Source of the DNA: Mycolicibacterium stellerae
GTDB lineage: Bacteria; Actinomycetota; Actinomycetes; Mycobacteriales; Mycobacteriaceae
Reading direction: 5' to 3'
Length of the DNA: 64,000 bases
Assembly: GCF_003719305.1 (NCBI RefSeq)
Contig: NZ_RARC01000009.1
Coordinates: 147,841-211,840, forward strand
Shown here: positions 1 to 8,028 of the stretch, piece after piece
Numbering within the stretch: position 1 is the first letter of the stretch
Layout: each line of letters begins with the position of its first letter
The notes under the pieces: model-generated
Seen by the model: the letters and a program-made list of their open reading frames with translations, nothing else
Database searches by the model: none
What the model was told of the DNA's origin: nothing
Made by a program: the position numbers and the translations under genes

Positions 1-247
1 TCAACAGGATCGATGTCGTCGACCCGCCGTACATGCCGCCGTAGAAGATGCCCGCGAACATGATGAAGGCCGCACTGGGGCTGACGTTGTAGGTGATGGG
101 CAGCAGCAAGGCCACCGTCATCGCCGGCCCGATACCCGGCAACACACCGACCGCGGTACCCAGCAGGACCCCGATCACCGCGTAAAGCAGGTTCATCGGA
201 GTTGCGGCTTGTTCGAAACCCTGAATCAACCAGTCAAGATTTTCCAT
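1..247 (-). CDS. tctA: TctA, large membrane subunit of a tripartite tricarboxylate transporter (partial, N-terminal 82 residues)
   Basis: The gene starts with ATG at 247 and runs off the left edge. TctA is the large integral membrane subunit of TTT-family secondary transporters, which take up citrate-like carboxylates delivered by a periplasmic-type binding protein. The visible part begins with an amphipathic stretch and a membrane helix containing [19 protein letters not shown], the Gly/Pro-rich signature of TctA. It is followed by a second helix with [18 protein letters not shown], also typical. One base separates it from the tctB stop, so it is the last visible gene of a tctC-tctB-tctA operon. 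The substrate cannot be told from the sequence. Confidence 0.93.
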   Translation of the reverse strand, partial: MENLDWLIQGFEQAATPMNLLYAVIGVLLGTAVGVLPGIGPAMTVALLLPITYNVSPSAAFIMFAGIFYGGMYGGSTTSILL

Positions 248-248
248 G

Positions 249-773
249 TCAGAGAATTCCGTCCAGAATGCCTGCGGGCAGCGGGATTCCGAGCCCGGAA
301 TAGAACGCATAGAAGCTGCCGACCGAGAGCACCGCACCTATGACGATGTTTCGGACGTAGTGCCGGCTTCCGAGGATCGTCGCCGCACCGGCGAACAGGA
401 GCGCTCCGGTGATCGCCCAGCCGAGCGGGTTCACCAAGAGGATCGTTGCGACGAAGACACCGACGAGCATGCCAACGGTGCGCCAGTCGCTCGGCATGTT
501 CGGGTCGACGTCCTCCCCCGCGTCGGCCTCACCGACCGAACCGCGCGGTATCGCAACCGCCAGCACGATGGCGAGCAAGATGAGGATGACACCGATTACG
601 ATCGGGAACAGTTTGGGGCCAACGGGATCGACCTTCGCGAAACCTGCTTCGAGCGTCACGGCGTCATAGATCAAGAAGGCGCCGACCACCACGAGAACGA
701 CGCACACCAAATACTGCGCCTTGTCGACGGTCTTCGCGACGGCGTGTTCCTGCGGCTCTTCGGTGGTCGTCAT
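249..773 (-). CDS. tctB: TctB, small membrane subunit of a tripartite tricarboxylate transporter
   Basis: A 174-residue membrane protein. A charged N-terminus of about 18 residues is followed by four to five hydrophobic segments: [39 protein letters not shown], a helix after PSDWRTVG, and two near the C-terminus ending in [11 protein letters not shown]. The size and the [14 protein letters not shown] loop fit TctB. I chose the ATG at 773 because it overlaps the tctC stop as ATGA, meaning translational coupling; the open frame extends upstream only as an overlap with tctC. It lies between tctC and tctA, so it should form the membrane complex with TctA. Confidence 0.92.
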   Translation of the reverse strand: MTTTEEPQEHAVAKTVDKAQYLVCVVLVVVGAFLIYDAVTLEAGFAKVDPVGPKLFPIVIGVILILLAIVLAVAIPRGSVGEADAGEDVDPNMPSDWRTVGMLVGVFVATILLVNPLGWAITGALLFAGAATILGSRHYVRNIVIGAVLSVGSFYAFYSGLGIPLPAGILDGIL

Positions 774-1753
774 AGCAGCCCCAGTTCGGTCAGCGTCGAC
801 GAAACCCGCGCGTCCTGGTCCTTCAGGAACTGTTCGAACTCTGCACCGGTCACGAATGCATCGGTCCAGCCGTTCTTCACCAGCGCCTCCTTCCATTGCT
901 GCGTGCCGTGCAACTCTTCGAGCACCTTCACCATCGCGTTTCTGGAATCGTCGGAAATCCCCGGCGGCGCAAGAACCCCACGCCAGTTGGCGAATGTCAT
1001 GTTGATCCCGGCCTCTTTCAGCGTCGGGGCGTCGATGCCCTCAACCCGCTCGTCGCTGGACACCGCCAGCACCCGCAGTTGACCGCCCTCGACCTGGTCG
1101 ATGAGCTCGCCCGGACTCGACGTGCCGACGGTGATCTTCTTGCCGAGCAGCGCGGTCAGCAGGTCACCGCCGCCGTCGTAGGTGACGAAGTTGACCTTCT
1201 TTGGGTCGACCCCGACGGCTTTGGCCAGTTCCATCGGAAAGAGGTGGTCCGGGCCGCCGGGCGACGAACCGCCGCCGATCGTCACCTTGGACGGGTCGGC
1301 CTTCCATGCGGCGACGAAGTCCTTCACCGTCTTGAACGGCGAGTCGGCGGGAACGAAGATGGCACCCGGGTCCTCGATCAGCTTGGCGATCGCCGTCGCG
1401 TCGGACGCCTTGATCTTGGATCCATTGGTGTAGGTGGCGCCGACGACGCCGAGCCCCATCGTCATCATCAGGTCGTCGTTGCCCTTTTCGTTCATCAAAC
1501 GCGCCATCGCGACCGTGCCGCCTGCGCCGATGACGTTGAAGACCTCGATGCGCCCGGTGATGTCGTCCTCTTCCATGATCTTGACCGCGGTGCGCGCGGT
1601 CAGGTCATAGCCGCCGCCGGGGCTGTTCGGCACCATCATGCGCAACCGGTGGAATCCCTGCGCCTCCTCGCCACGCGTCACGCCGCAGCCGCTGAGCAGC
1701 AGCGCCGCGATCACGGCGATGATCAATATCGCCTTCTGTCGGGTTGCCAACAC
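770..1753 (-). CDS. tctC: TctC, tripartite tricarboxylate transporter solute-binding lipoprotein
   Basis: About 327 residues, exported as a lipoprotein. RQK is followed by a hydrophobic core and the lipobox LLSGC. The mature part has family features: RLRMMVPNSPGGGYDLTAR near the N-terminus, INVIGAGG-like text (VFNVIGAGGTVAM) and GGGSSPGGPDH. It binds a carboxylate outside the membrane and hands it to TctA/TctB. I prefer the GTG at 1753, which has GGGGA six bases upstream; a TTG at 1765 is possible and adds four residues. It is the first gene of the operon and is divergent from the sensor kinase, separated by a region with two GTGA-based inverted repeats. Confidence 0.92.
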   Translation of the reverse strand: MLATRQKAILIIAVIAALLLSGCGVTRGEEAQGFHRLRMMVPNSPGGGYDLTARTAVKIMEEDDITGRIEVFNVIGAGGTVAMARLMNEKGNDDLMMTMGLGVVGATYTNGSKIKASDATAIAKLIEDPGAIFVPADSPFKTVKDFVAAWKADPSKVTIGGGSSPGGPDHLFPMELAKAVGVDPKKVNFVTYDGGGDLLTALLGKKITVGTSSPGELIDQVEGGQLRVLAVSSDERVEGIDAPTLKEAGINMTFANWRGVLAPPGISDDSRNAMVKVLEELHGTQQWKEALVKNGWTDAFVTGAEFEQFLKDQDARVSSTLTELGLL

Positions 1754-1764
1754 GTTCGTCCCCA

Positions 1765-1781
1765 ATCACTTCAGTTGTGAT
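1765..1781. promoter_or_regulatory. Inverted repeat ATCAC-N7-GTGAT between tctC and the sensor kinase gene
   Basis: ATCAC (1765-1769) and GTGAT (1777-1781) are exact inverted copies spaced by seven bases, just upstream of tctC. The half-site GTGA recurs in a second inverted repeat at 1805-1820. In TctDE/CitAB-type loci the response regulator commonly acts in the divergent promoter region. Binding here is an inference. Confidence 0.4.
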
Positions 1782-1804
1782 GCTCAGCAATACTGGACCC
1801 TGAC

Positions 1805-1820
1805 AGTGATTCAAGTCACT
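1805..1820. promoter_or_regulatory. Inverted repeat AGTGA-N6-TCACT in the divergent tct/kinase promoter region
   Basis: AGTGA (1805-1809) and TCACT (1816-1820) are perfect inverted copies with the spacer TTCAAG. With the repeat at 1765-1781 this gives four GTGA half-sites in the 103-bp divergent region. It is a candidate operator for the adjacent response regulator. Confidence 0.45.
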
Positions 1821-1856
1821 AATGAGAACGCAAAGGAAGTATTGGTCATTAAGTAC

Positions 1857-3455
1857 ATGGCCTGGTCACGGAGCCTGGGCGGGCAGTTCCTGGTCTTCCA
1901 GCTACTGGTGGTCGTCGTTGTGCTGTTCGCGGTCGCTGCGGTCTCGGTGACCCAGTCCACCAGCGAGTTCCGCGAGGTCCGGGGGCAGCGGATGATCGCG
2001 GTGGCCGAGAACATGGCCTCGACACCCGTCGTCCGGGATCGCTTCGCCGACCCGTTCGCCGCCAAGGTGCTCGCGCCGGAAGTGGATCGCGGTGTGGCGC
2101 TGTCGGGCGCTGACCTGGCCGAGATTCTCGATCCGAACGGCACGATCCGGGTCTCGTCGGATCCTTCGCGGGCCGGCTCGCGGATGGACTTGGGACCCAG
2201 CCGGGCCGACGAGGGCAGGGCCTGGTTCGGCGACGACGACGTCGACGGTGTGCACAGCCTTGTCGGCCAGGTGCCGATCCTCTCGATCGACGGCGATGTG
2301 TTGGCGGTCGCGTCGGTGAGCGAGGGTTATCCGTCGGTGTGGGAGCTACTGAGCGGCGCAGGTGAGCGGCTGTTGTTCTATCTCGGCCTGGGTGCGGCGC
2401 TCGGCCTGCTGGCGTCGTGGCTGCTGTCCCGGCGCATCAAACGGCACACCCGCGGATTGGAGGTCGCCGAGATCGCCGGCCTCGCCGATCACCGGGAAGC
2501 GTTGCTGCACAGTATTCGTGAGGGTGTGGTCGCGGTGAACAACGAGGGCGACGTCACGCTGCTGAACGACAGCGCACAGGAGCTACTCGGCGTCGGCGGT
2601 GACGCGGTCGGACGGCGCGTCGACAGCATCGGCCTGGACCCGGCCGTCGTCGAGTTCCTGCTCTCCGGGGACGACGGCCGTGACGTCGTGATCGCCACCC
2701 GCACCAAGGTATTGGCGTTGAACCGACGGTCGGCCACGAGCCAGGGCAAGGTGATCGGTACGGTGACGACGATGCGCGACAGCACCGAGCTCGCGGCGCT
2801 GCAGGGCCAACTGTCGTCGCACAAGAGCGTCACCGACACGTTGCGTGCGCAGACACACGAGTTCGCCAACCAGTTGCACACCATCTCGGGACTCGTGCAG
2901 CTCGGCGAGTACGACTCCGTCCGTGACCTCGTCGGGACGCTCACGCGGCGGCGTGCCGAGATCAATGACACCGTCACCAGTCGAATTTCGGATCCCGCGG
3001 TGGCGGCACTGCTGATCGCGAAGACCTCGCTGGCGGCGGAAAGCGGCGTGTCGCTGCAACTCGCACCGGAGTCACATCTGGCCGCGCTGACCCCCGCGGT
3101 GGCCACGGATGCGATCACATTGCTTGGCAACCTGATCGACAACGCGGTCGATGTGTCGGTGGGAGCGGAGCCAGCCCGGGTGACGGTGCATATCGACGAC
3201 CGGGACGGTCTGACGATTTCGGTAGCCGACTCCGGACCCGGTGTGCCAGAACACCTTCGCGAAGAGATCTTCGCCAGGGGCGTGACGTCCAAGCCGGACG
3301 CGCCGGGCGGTCGTGGCATCGGGCTGGCATTGGTGCGGTTGGTCACCGCGCAACACGGTGGCGCCGTCGAGGTGAGCGATGCCGCGACGGGTGGCGCGCT
3401 GTTCGTGGTGAGGTTGCCGGAGACGGTGACGGCGAGGCAGGCCGCTCATGCGTGA
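1857..3455 (+). CDS. CitA/DcuS-type sensor histidine kinase
   Basis: About 532 residues. TM1 is at roughly 8-31, an extracytoplasmic sensor domain at about 32-168, TM2 at about 170-190, and a PAS-like domain from about 211. The dimerisation segment carries THEFANQLHTISGLVQLGEY, the SpoB-like H box of the CitA/DcuS family, with phospho-acceptor His at about 324. The ATPase domain has NLIDNAVD, ADSGPGVP and GGRGIGLALV. It should sense a carboxylate outside the cell and phosphorylate the next gene product, which it overlaps by 8 bp. The start is uncertain: the ATG at 1857 is conventional, but TTG at 1842 also lies in frame close behind AAAGGAAG. Confidence 0.9.
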   Translation: MAWSRSLGGQFLVFQLLVVVVVLFAVAAVSVTQSTSEFREVRGQRMIAVAENMASTPVVRDRFADPFAAKVLAPEVDRGVALSGADLAEILDPNGTIRVSSDPSRAGSRMDLGPSRADEGRAWFGDDDVDGVHSLVGQVPILSIDGDVLAVASVSEGYPSVWELLSGAGERLLFYLGLGAALGLLASWLLSRRIKRHTRGLEVAEIAGLADHREALLHSIREGVVAVNNEGDVTLLNDSAQELLGVGGDAVGRRVDSIGLDPAVVEFLLSGDDGRDVVIATRTKVLALNRRSATSQGKVIGTVTTMRDSTELAALQGQLSSHKSVTDTLRAQTHEFANQLHTISGLVQLGEYDSVRDLVGTLTRRRAEINDTVTSRISDPAVAALLIAKTSLAAESGVSLQLAPESHLAALTPAVATDAITLLGNLIDNAVDVSVGAEPARVTVHIDDRDGLTISVADSGPGVPEHLREEIFARGVTSKPDAPGGRGIGLALVRLVTAQHGGAVEVSDAATGGALFVVRLPETVTARQAAHA

Positions 3456-4116
3456 CGTGCTGGTCGTCGACGACGACTTCATGGTGGCCGAGATCCACCG
3501 TCGGTTCGTCGAGCAGGTCAACGGCTTCCGCGCGGTCGGTGTGGCCCGCACGGGGACGGAAGCGCTGACGGCGGCCCGCGAACTGCAACCACACCTGATC
3601 CTGCTCGACGTCTACCTACCGGATATGACCGGGCTCGAGGTGTTGCAACAGTTGCGATCTGGCGGCGACCGGGTGGGCGTCATCATGATCACCGCGGCCC
3701 GCGAGCTTGACACCGTGACCGGTGCACTCGACGGCGGCGCGGCCGACTACCTGATCAAGCCGTTCGAGTTCGATCAGTTGAAGGCCAAGCTGGAAGCATT
3801 CGCGGCGCGGGCCGATGCACTGGAATCCGCCGACGGCGTCGACCAATCGCTGATCGACTCGCTTTTCGGCGGTGCGGGAGCGCCGTCGCCGCAGGCGTTG
3901 CTGCCCAAGGGCCTCGGCGCGGAGACCGGACGCCTGGTGCTCGATGCCGTCAACCACGCTGGTGAGGTTTCCGCGGCGGAATGCGCAGAGCGCGTTGGCA
4001 TCTCCCGGGTCAGCGCGCGCCGCTATCTCGAGCACTACCTCGGCACCGGCGCGTTGGAGATCCGGCTGCAGTACGGCGTCGGCCGCCCCGAGCGGCGCTA
4101 CCGCGCGATGAAATGA
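3448..4116 (+). CDS. CitB/DcuR-type response regulator
   Basis: 222 residues. The receiver domain has the acidic pocket VVDDD near residues 6-10, phospho-acceptor Asp54 in ILLDVYLPD, and Lys104 in YLIKPF. The C-terminal part has a winged-helix-like motif (SAAECAERVGISRVSARRYL) as in CitB/DcuR regulators. It overlaps the kinase gene by 8 bp, so the two are made together. The divergent tctCBA operon and the inverted repeats between them make that operon the likely target (inference). The mRNA ends at the strong inverted repeat at 4131-4185. Confidence 0.93.
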   Translation: MRDVLVVDDDFMVAEIHRRFVEQVNGFRAVGVARTGTEALTAARELQPHLILLDVYLPDMTGLEVLQQLRSGGDRVGVIMITAARELDTVTGALDGGAADYLIKPFEFDQLKAKLEAFAARADALESADGVDQSLIDSLFGGAGAPSPQALLPKGLGAETGRLVLDAVNHAGEVSAAECAERVGISRVSARRYLEHYLGTGALEIRLQYGVGRPERRYRAMK

Positions 4117-4130
4117 CCGAAAGGTCCGTT

Positions 4131-4185
4131 GAGACTGCGGCTACGCAGACAAAGTCCGAGAAGACGCCTGCGTAGTCGCAGTCTC
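4131..4185. terminator. 18-bp inverted repeat between convergent genes, candidate bidirectional terminator
   Basis: GAGACTGCGGCTACGCAG (4131-4148) pairs with CTGCGTAGTCGCAGTCTC (4168-4185) across a 19-base loop. The single mismatch in DNA is a G-U pair in RNA. It lies 14 bp after the response regulator stop and 6 bp before the stop of the opposing LuxR gene. No T-run follows on either strand, so it may be a rho-independent-like stem without a U tract or a dispersed palindromic repeat. Confidence 0.55.
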
Positions 4186-4191
4186 GAACGA

Positions 4192-7100
4192 TCAGCCGTT
4201 CCTGGCGGCCTCCTGGGCCAGCGCGACGCGCGACGTGATTCCGAGTTTGGAGTACACGTGGGTCAGGTGCGTCTGCACTGTGCGATGGGAGATGAAGAGG
4301 CGCGAAGCGATGTCCTTATTGCCGAGTCCGTCCGCGACCAATCGCACGACGTCGAGTTCGGTCGGCGTCAGCGACCCCCATCCGGTCGACGGCCGCTTTC
4401 GTTCGCCGCGACCGCGCTGAGCGTAGGCGATGGCCTGGTGGAGCGACAGTGCCTCGCCTTCCACCCAAGCCGCAGCGAAATCGTTCTCGCCCAGTGCATC
4501 TCGAACCTTCGCGACTGCCGCCTCGTGTGCAGGCTGATAAATCTTGTACCGGACGGTGCCGCCTTGCTGTCGCCTGATCGCCGACGCCGCGCCCACGAAG
4601 CGCGCCGCCTCCTGGTGATTATCTGCCGCGGCAGTCAGTTGCCCGATGACCTCGAGTGCGTCGGGAACGATCTGGAAGCACTCCAGCTCGCTGACCGTGT
4701 TGAGCGCCTGATGAAGATCGTGCTCGGCATGCTCAAGGTCACCTTGTCCTGCAAGTATGTGAGCCCGCGTCACCAGGGCTTTCGCCAGGAACCACCCGTG
4801 GGTGGCCGGGATGGATGCATCGACCCACTGCTTGGCCTCATCCAGATCACCGCGGGCAAATGCGAGTTCGGCCACCGGGGTGAGATCCGCGACGGCCAGC
4901 TCAGGCTGTTCGCCGAGCCGCTGCGACGCTGCCTGCGCTGCGTCGACCGCTGCCTGCACGTCACCCTCTGCCAACGCTGCCTGCGCCAACGGGGCGTATG
5001 CCCATGGCTCGAGGTAGGGACCAAGTCCTCTCGACATCTCGACCGCTTGCTCGGCAAGGCGTCGTGCCTCCGCGGTGTCTCCGAGCAACACGAGCGCATT
5101 CGCCATCGCGACCCGGGCAAGAAACACGTGATTCACATCGCCCGCGGCATCCGCCTCAGCGTCAATGGCGCGGTACATGGCGATGGCGCCCGACACGTCA
5201 CCTCGTTGAAAAGCCGACGTAGCGAGACCCCAGTACCGACAAAAGCGGGACATGAACCGGTCGCCGACCTCGTCGGCGAGCGCCTGGCCCTCTTCGCCGA
5301 CGGCTACCGCCGCCTTGGGATTACCGGCCAAAATCGCCGCGAGCGCCCCGAACCCGAGAACCTGGCTCAGCCTCCATTTTTCGCCCAGCCGCCGGGCCAG
5401 CTCCGTCGCCTCGGCGAGGTAGGGACGCGCGGCGTCCGCGTTGAAGGCAGCCGCAGCGACGCACGATGCCAGGGCGCGAACAACGAGTACCGGATCGTCC
5501 AGCTCACGTGCTATCACGAGCGCTTCCTCGGCCTGTTCCAGTCCGGAGGTAACGACTACTGCCCACGAATGCAGGACGGCTTGGTCTGCCACCGCCCTCA
5601 CCCGGGTCGCCGGTGGGATCGTGTTGTCTGAGGCGATAGTGCCGTTGTGGACCAAGTTGAACCACGCAAGGCCTTCCTGGACGCGCCCGCGCGTGGTCCA
5701 CAGTGGCTGAAGTGAGCATGCGAGCTCGAGGGCGCGCACCATCTCGTCGTGTTCATGACTCCATGCGAATGCCGCACGCATGTTGTCGATCTCGGTCTCG
5801 ACCTGCTTCACGAGATACTCGAGACGCGGAGTCGGTGTATCGAGCTGCGCTGCCATCGACGTGTAATGGTCACGGTGCGCATCCCGGATATCGTCGGCTT
5901 CGCCCGACTCGCCGAGCTTTTCCATAGCGTATTGACGAACTGTTTCCAACAGCCGGTATCGCGTTCGCCCGCTTGTGCTTTCGGCCACTACCAGCGACTT
6001 GTCGACCAACAGCGTCAACTGGTCGAGAATCTGGTGTCGCGGTAACGAGCCGCCGCTACACACCTGCTGTGCAGCGTCGAGATCGAACCCGCCCATGAAT
6101 GTGGAGAGCCGACGAAAGAGCGTGCGCTCGGGCTCGGTCAGCAGGGCATGCGACCAGTCCACAGACGCTTCGAGACTCTGCTGGCGGCGTACCGCGCGGC
6201 GCGAGCCGCCCGTCAGTAATCGGAAGCGGTCACGCAGGCTGTCGAGGATCTCGGTCAACGACAGTGCGCGCACCCGCGCGGCCGCCAACTCGATGGCAAG
6301 GGGCATACCATCCAGCCGCTCGCAGATCTCACCGAGCGTCTTGGCTTCGTCGTCGGTGACGGCGAAGTCGGCGCGCACCCGACGCGCGCGATCTAGGAAC
6401 AACTCGACCGCCTCGTCGTCCACGGACAGCGACGGCACCCGCCAGGAAATCTCACCCGTCAACCCGATGGGCTCACGGCTCGTCGTCAACAGCGTCAGAC
6501 CCGCACATGCTTCGAGCACCGCAAGGATGAGGTCCGCCGACGAGTCGAGCAGATGCTCGCAATTGTCGAGGACCATCAACAGCCGACGATCGCCGATGAA
6601 CTTGACCACCGTGTCGATCGCCGACCGGCCCGGCTGGTCTGGCAGGCCGAGCGCGCGAGACACCGCGACGGGCACCAGGTCGTGGTCGGTGATCGGCGCC
6701 AGGTCGACGTACCGAACGTCGTCGCCGAATTCAGCTGCGACCTCGATTGCCATGCGTGTCTTGCCCGAGCCGCCTGCTCCTGTTAGCGTCACCAGACGGT
6801 TGGCGCCCAACAGCTTTCGCACCTCGTCGATCTGTCCGTCACGTCCGACGAAACTCGTCAGCTGCACCGGCAGACGCGCGACCGACTCGGTTTCCGACGC
6901 TCGCAGCGCAGGAAAATCATTTCGGATATCCGGGTGACACAGCTGCAGAACGCGTTCTGGCCGGGGTAGGTCGCGCAGCGGGTGCGCGCCGAGGTCATTC
7001 AGCCAGGCATCGTCGGGCAGGTGGTCGATCACCATCGACTCGGTCGCGCCCGACAACAACGTCTGTCCGCCGTGGCCGAGGTCGCGAAGCCTTGCGGTGC

Positions 7101-7506
7101 GGTTGATTGTCGGGCCGATGTAGTTGCCTTCGTCGCGTAACTGGATCTCGCCGGTGTTCACGCCGATCCGCAGCCGGATCGGCGCAAGGGGCGCGCGCTG
7201 CAGCGCCAACGCGCACGCGACCGCATCGCTGGCGCGGGCGAACGCGACGACGAAACTGTCGCCCTCACCCTGCTCAACAGGGCGGACGCCGCCATGGGCG
7301 GCCACCAGGTCCGTCAGCATCGCATCCAGCCGCGCGATCGCAGCCGTCATCTCCCCTGGCTGGGTGTCCCAGAGCCTCGTCGAACCTTCGACGTCGGCAA
7401 GCAGCAGCGTCACCGTTCCTGTCGGTAGCCCGCTCACGGCGGAGGCCATACTGCTCCTCACGTCCGCGGGTTCGCTCCACTCGAGTTGGCTCATGCTAGC
7501 CAGCAT
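4192..7506 (-). CDS. LuxR-family regulator with N-terminal class III nucleotide cyclase and NB-ARC/AAA domain (Rv0386-type)
   Basis: 1104 residues. A cyclase domain lies at about 28-170: GTVTLLLADVEGSTRLW (first metal Asp), EQGEGDSFVVAF (second Asp), GPTINRTARL (Asn/Arg). At the substrate-specifying positions it has Gln (VEQGEGD) and Asn (EGNYIGP) instead of Lys-Asp, the non-canonical pair described for M. tuberculosis Rv0386. An NB-ARC/STAND ATPase follows, with Walker A TGAGGSGKTR and Walker B LLMVLDNCEHLLD. A long TPR-like helical region follows, then a LuxR helix-turn-helix (SLTPTELDVVRLVADGL, KDIASRLFISHRTVQTHL). ATG 7506 has AGGA upstream. Ligand and targets are unknown; activity of the cyclase is plausible but not shown. 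Confidence 0.92.
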   Translation of the reverse strand: MLASMSQLEWSEPADVRSSMASAVSGLPTGTVTLLLADVEGSTRLWDTQPGEMTAAIARLDAMLTDLVAAHGGVRPVEQGEGDSFVVAFARASDAVACALALQRAPLAPIRLRIGVNTGEIQLRDEGNYIGPTINRTARLRDLGHGGQTLLSGATESMVIDHLPDDAWLNDLGAHPLRDLPRPERVLQLCHPDIRNDFPALRASETESVARLPVQLTSFVGRDGQIDEVRKLLGANRLVTLTGAGGSGKTRMAIEVAAEFGDDVRYVDLAPITDHDLVPVAVSRALGLPDQPGRSAIDTVVKFIGDRRLLMVLDNCEHLLDSSADLILAVLEACAGLTLLTTSREPIGLTGEISWRVPSLSVDDEAVELFLDRARRVRADFAVTDDEAKTLGEICERLDGMPLAIELAAARVRALSLTEILDSLRDRFRLLTGGSRRAVRRQQSLEASVDWSHALLTEPERTLFRRLSTFMGGFDLDAAQQVCSGGSLPRHQILDQLTLLVDKSLVVAESTSGRTRYRLLETVRQYAMEKLGESGEADDIRDAHRDHYTSMAAQLDTPTPRLEYLVKQVETEIDNMRAAFAWSHEHDEMVRALELACSLQPLWTTRGRVQEGLAWFNLVHNGTIASDNTIPPATRVRAVADQAVLHSWAVVVTSGLEQAEEALVIARELDDPVLVVRALASCVAAAAFNADAARPYLAEATELARRLGEKWRLSQVLGFGALAAILAGNPKAAVAVGEEGQALADEVGDRFMSRFCRYWGLATSAFQRGDVSGAIAMYRAIDAEADAAGDVNHVFLARVAMANALVLLGDTAEARRLAEQAVEMSRGLGPYLEPWAYAPLAQAALAEGDVQAAVDAAQAASQRLGEQPELAVADLTPVAELAFARGDLDEAKQWVDASIPATHGWFLAKALVTRAHILAGQGDLEHAEHDLHQALNTVSELECFQIVPDALEVIGQLTAAADNHQEAARFVGAASAIRRQQGGTVRYKIYQPAHEAAVAKVRDALGENDFAAAWVEGEALSLHQAIAYAQRGRGERKRPSTGWGSLTPTELDVVRLVADGLGNKDIASRLFISHRTVQTHLTHVYSKLGITSRVALAQEAARNG

Positions 7507-7567
7507 GCGGTCCTGACAAGGCGCAAAACATCAGCGTAAGCGCGTATATCTGGGCTGGCGCACCGAA

Positions 7568-7586
7568 AGTACGCTTGGCGTACTAT
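7568..7586 (+). promoter_or_regulatory. MarR operator overlapping the -10 element of its own leaderless promoter
   Basis: AGTACGC (7568-7574) and GCGTACT (7578-7584) form a perfect palindrome with the spacer TTG. The -10-like TACTAT (7581-7586) overlaps its right arm and ends seven bases before the GTG start at 7594. This geometry suggests a leaderless mRNA repressed by the MarR protein itself. The palindrome and spacing are seen; the binding is inferred. Confidence 0.65.
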
Positions 7587-7593
7587 CGGAATC

Positions 7594-8028
7594 GTGACCG
7601 TTCCGATGACCGAAGCACCACAGGTCGCCGCCTTTGGCCAGGCGGTGCACCGATTGTCGCGGCGACTGCGCAAGCGCGCGGACCTTCCGCTGACGGCGTC
7701 GCAGACCTCGGCGCTCACCACCGTGGAGCGGCACGGCGAACTGCGACTGGGCGATCTCGCCCGGCTGGAGCAGGTCAGCAAGTCGACGATGACGCGAGCG
7801 GTGAGCAAGCTCGAGGCCGTCGGCTACCTACGGCGCTCGGTCGACCCGAACGACGGGCGCGTTTTCCTGGTGAGGCTGACCGACCACGGCTTTGACGCCC
7901 TGCGGGATGCACGGTCCCGCCAGCACGCCTACCTAGTGAGGCAGTTCGAGGCACTCGACGCCGCCGACCAGAAGGCACTGCTGGCGTCGGTCACCGCACT
8001 CGAGCATCTGCTGGCGGTCAAGGCGTGA
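7594..8028 (+). CDS. MarR-family transcriptional regulator
   Basis: 144 residues. The winged helix is recognisable in LTASQTSALTTVERHGELRL, then LARLEQVSKSTMTRAVSKLE (recognition helix) and YLRRSVDPNDGRVFLVRLTD (wing with the DxRxxxV/L pattern). Proteins of this family are usually dimeric repressors released by small lipophilic ligands. GTG 7594 follows a TACTAT -10 element by seven bases, so it is probably leaderless. The gene overlaps the MFS gene as GTGA, and the palindrome upstream makes autoregulation of this two-gene operon likely. Confidence 0.93.
   Translation: MTVPMTEAPQVAAFGQAVHRLSRRLRKRADLPLTASQTSALTTVERHGELRLGDLARLEQVSKSTMTRAVSKLEAVGYLRRSVDPNDGRVFLVRLTDHGFDALRDARSRQHAYLVRQFEALDAADQKALLASVTALEHLLAVKA

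Noticed and set aside
4129..5631. 500-codon open frame on the plus strand opposite the LuxR-type gene
   Set aside because: Its protein has no motif, is Arg/Cys-rich as GC-rich antisense frames are, and the opposite strand has clear NB-ARC, TPR and HTH domains.
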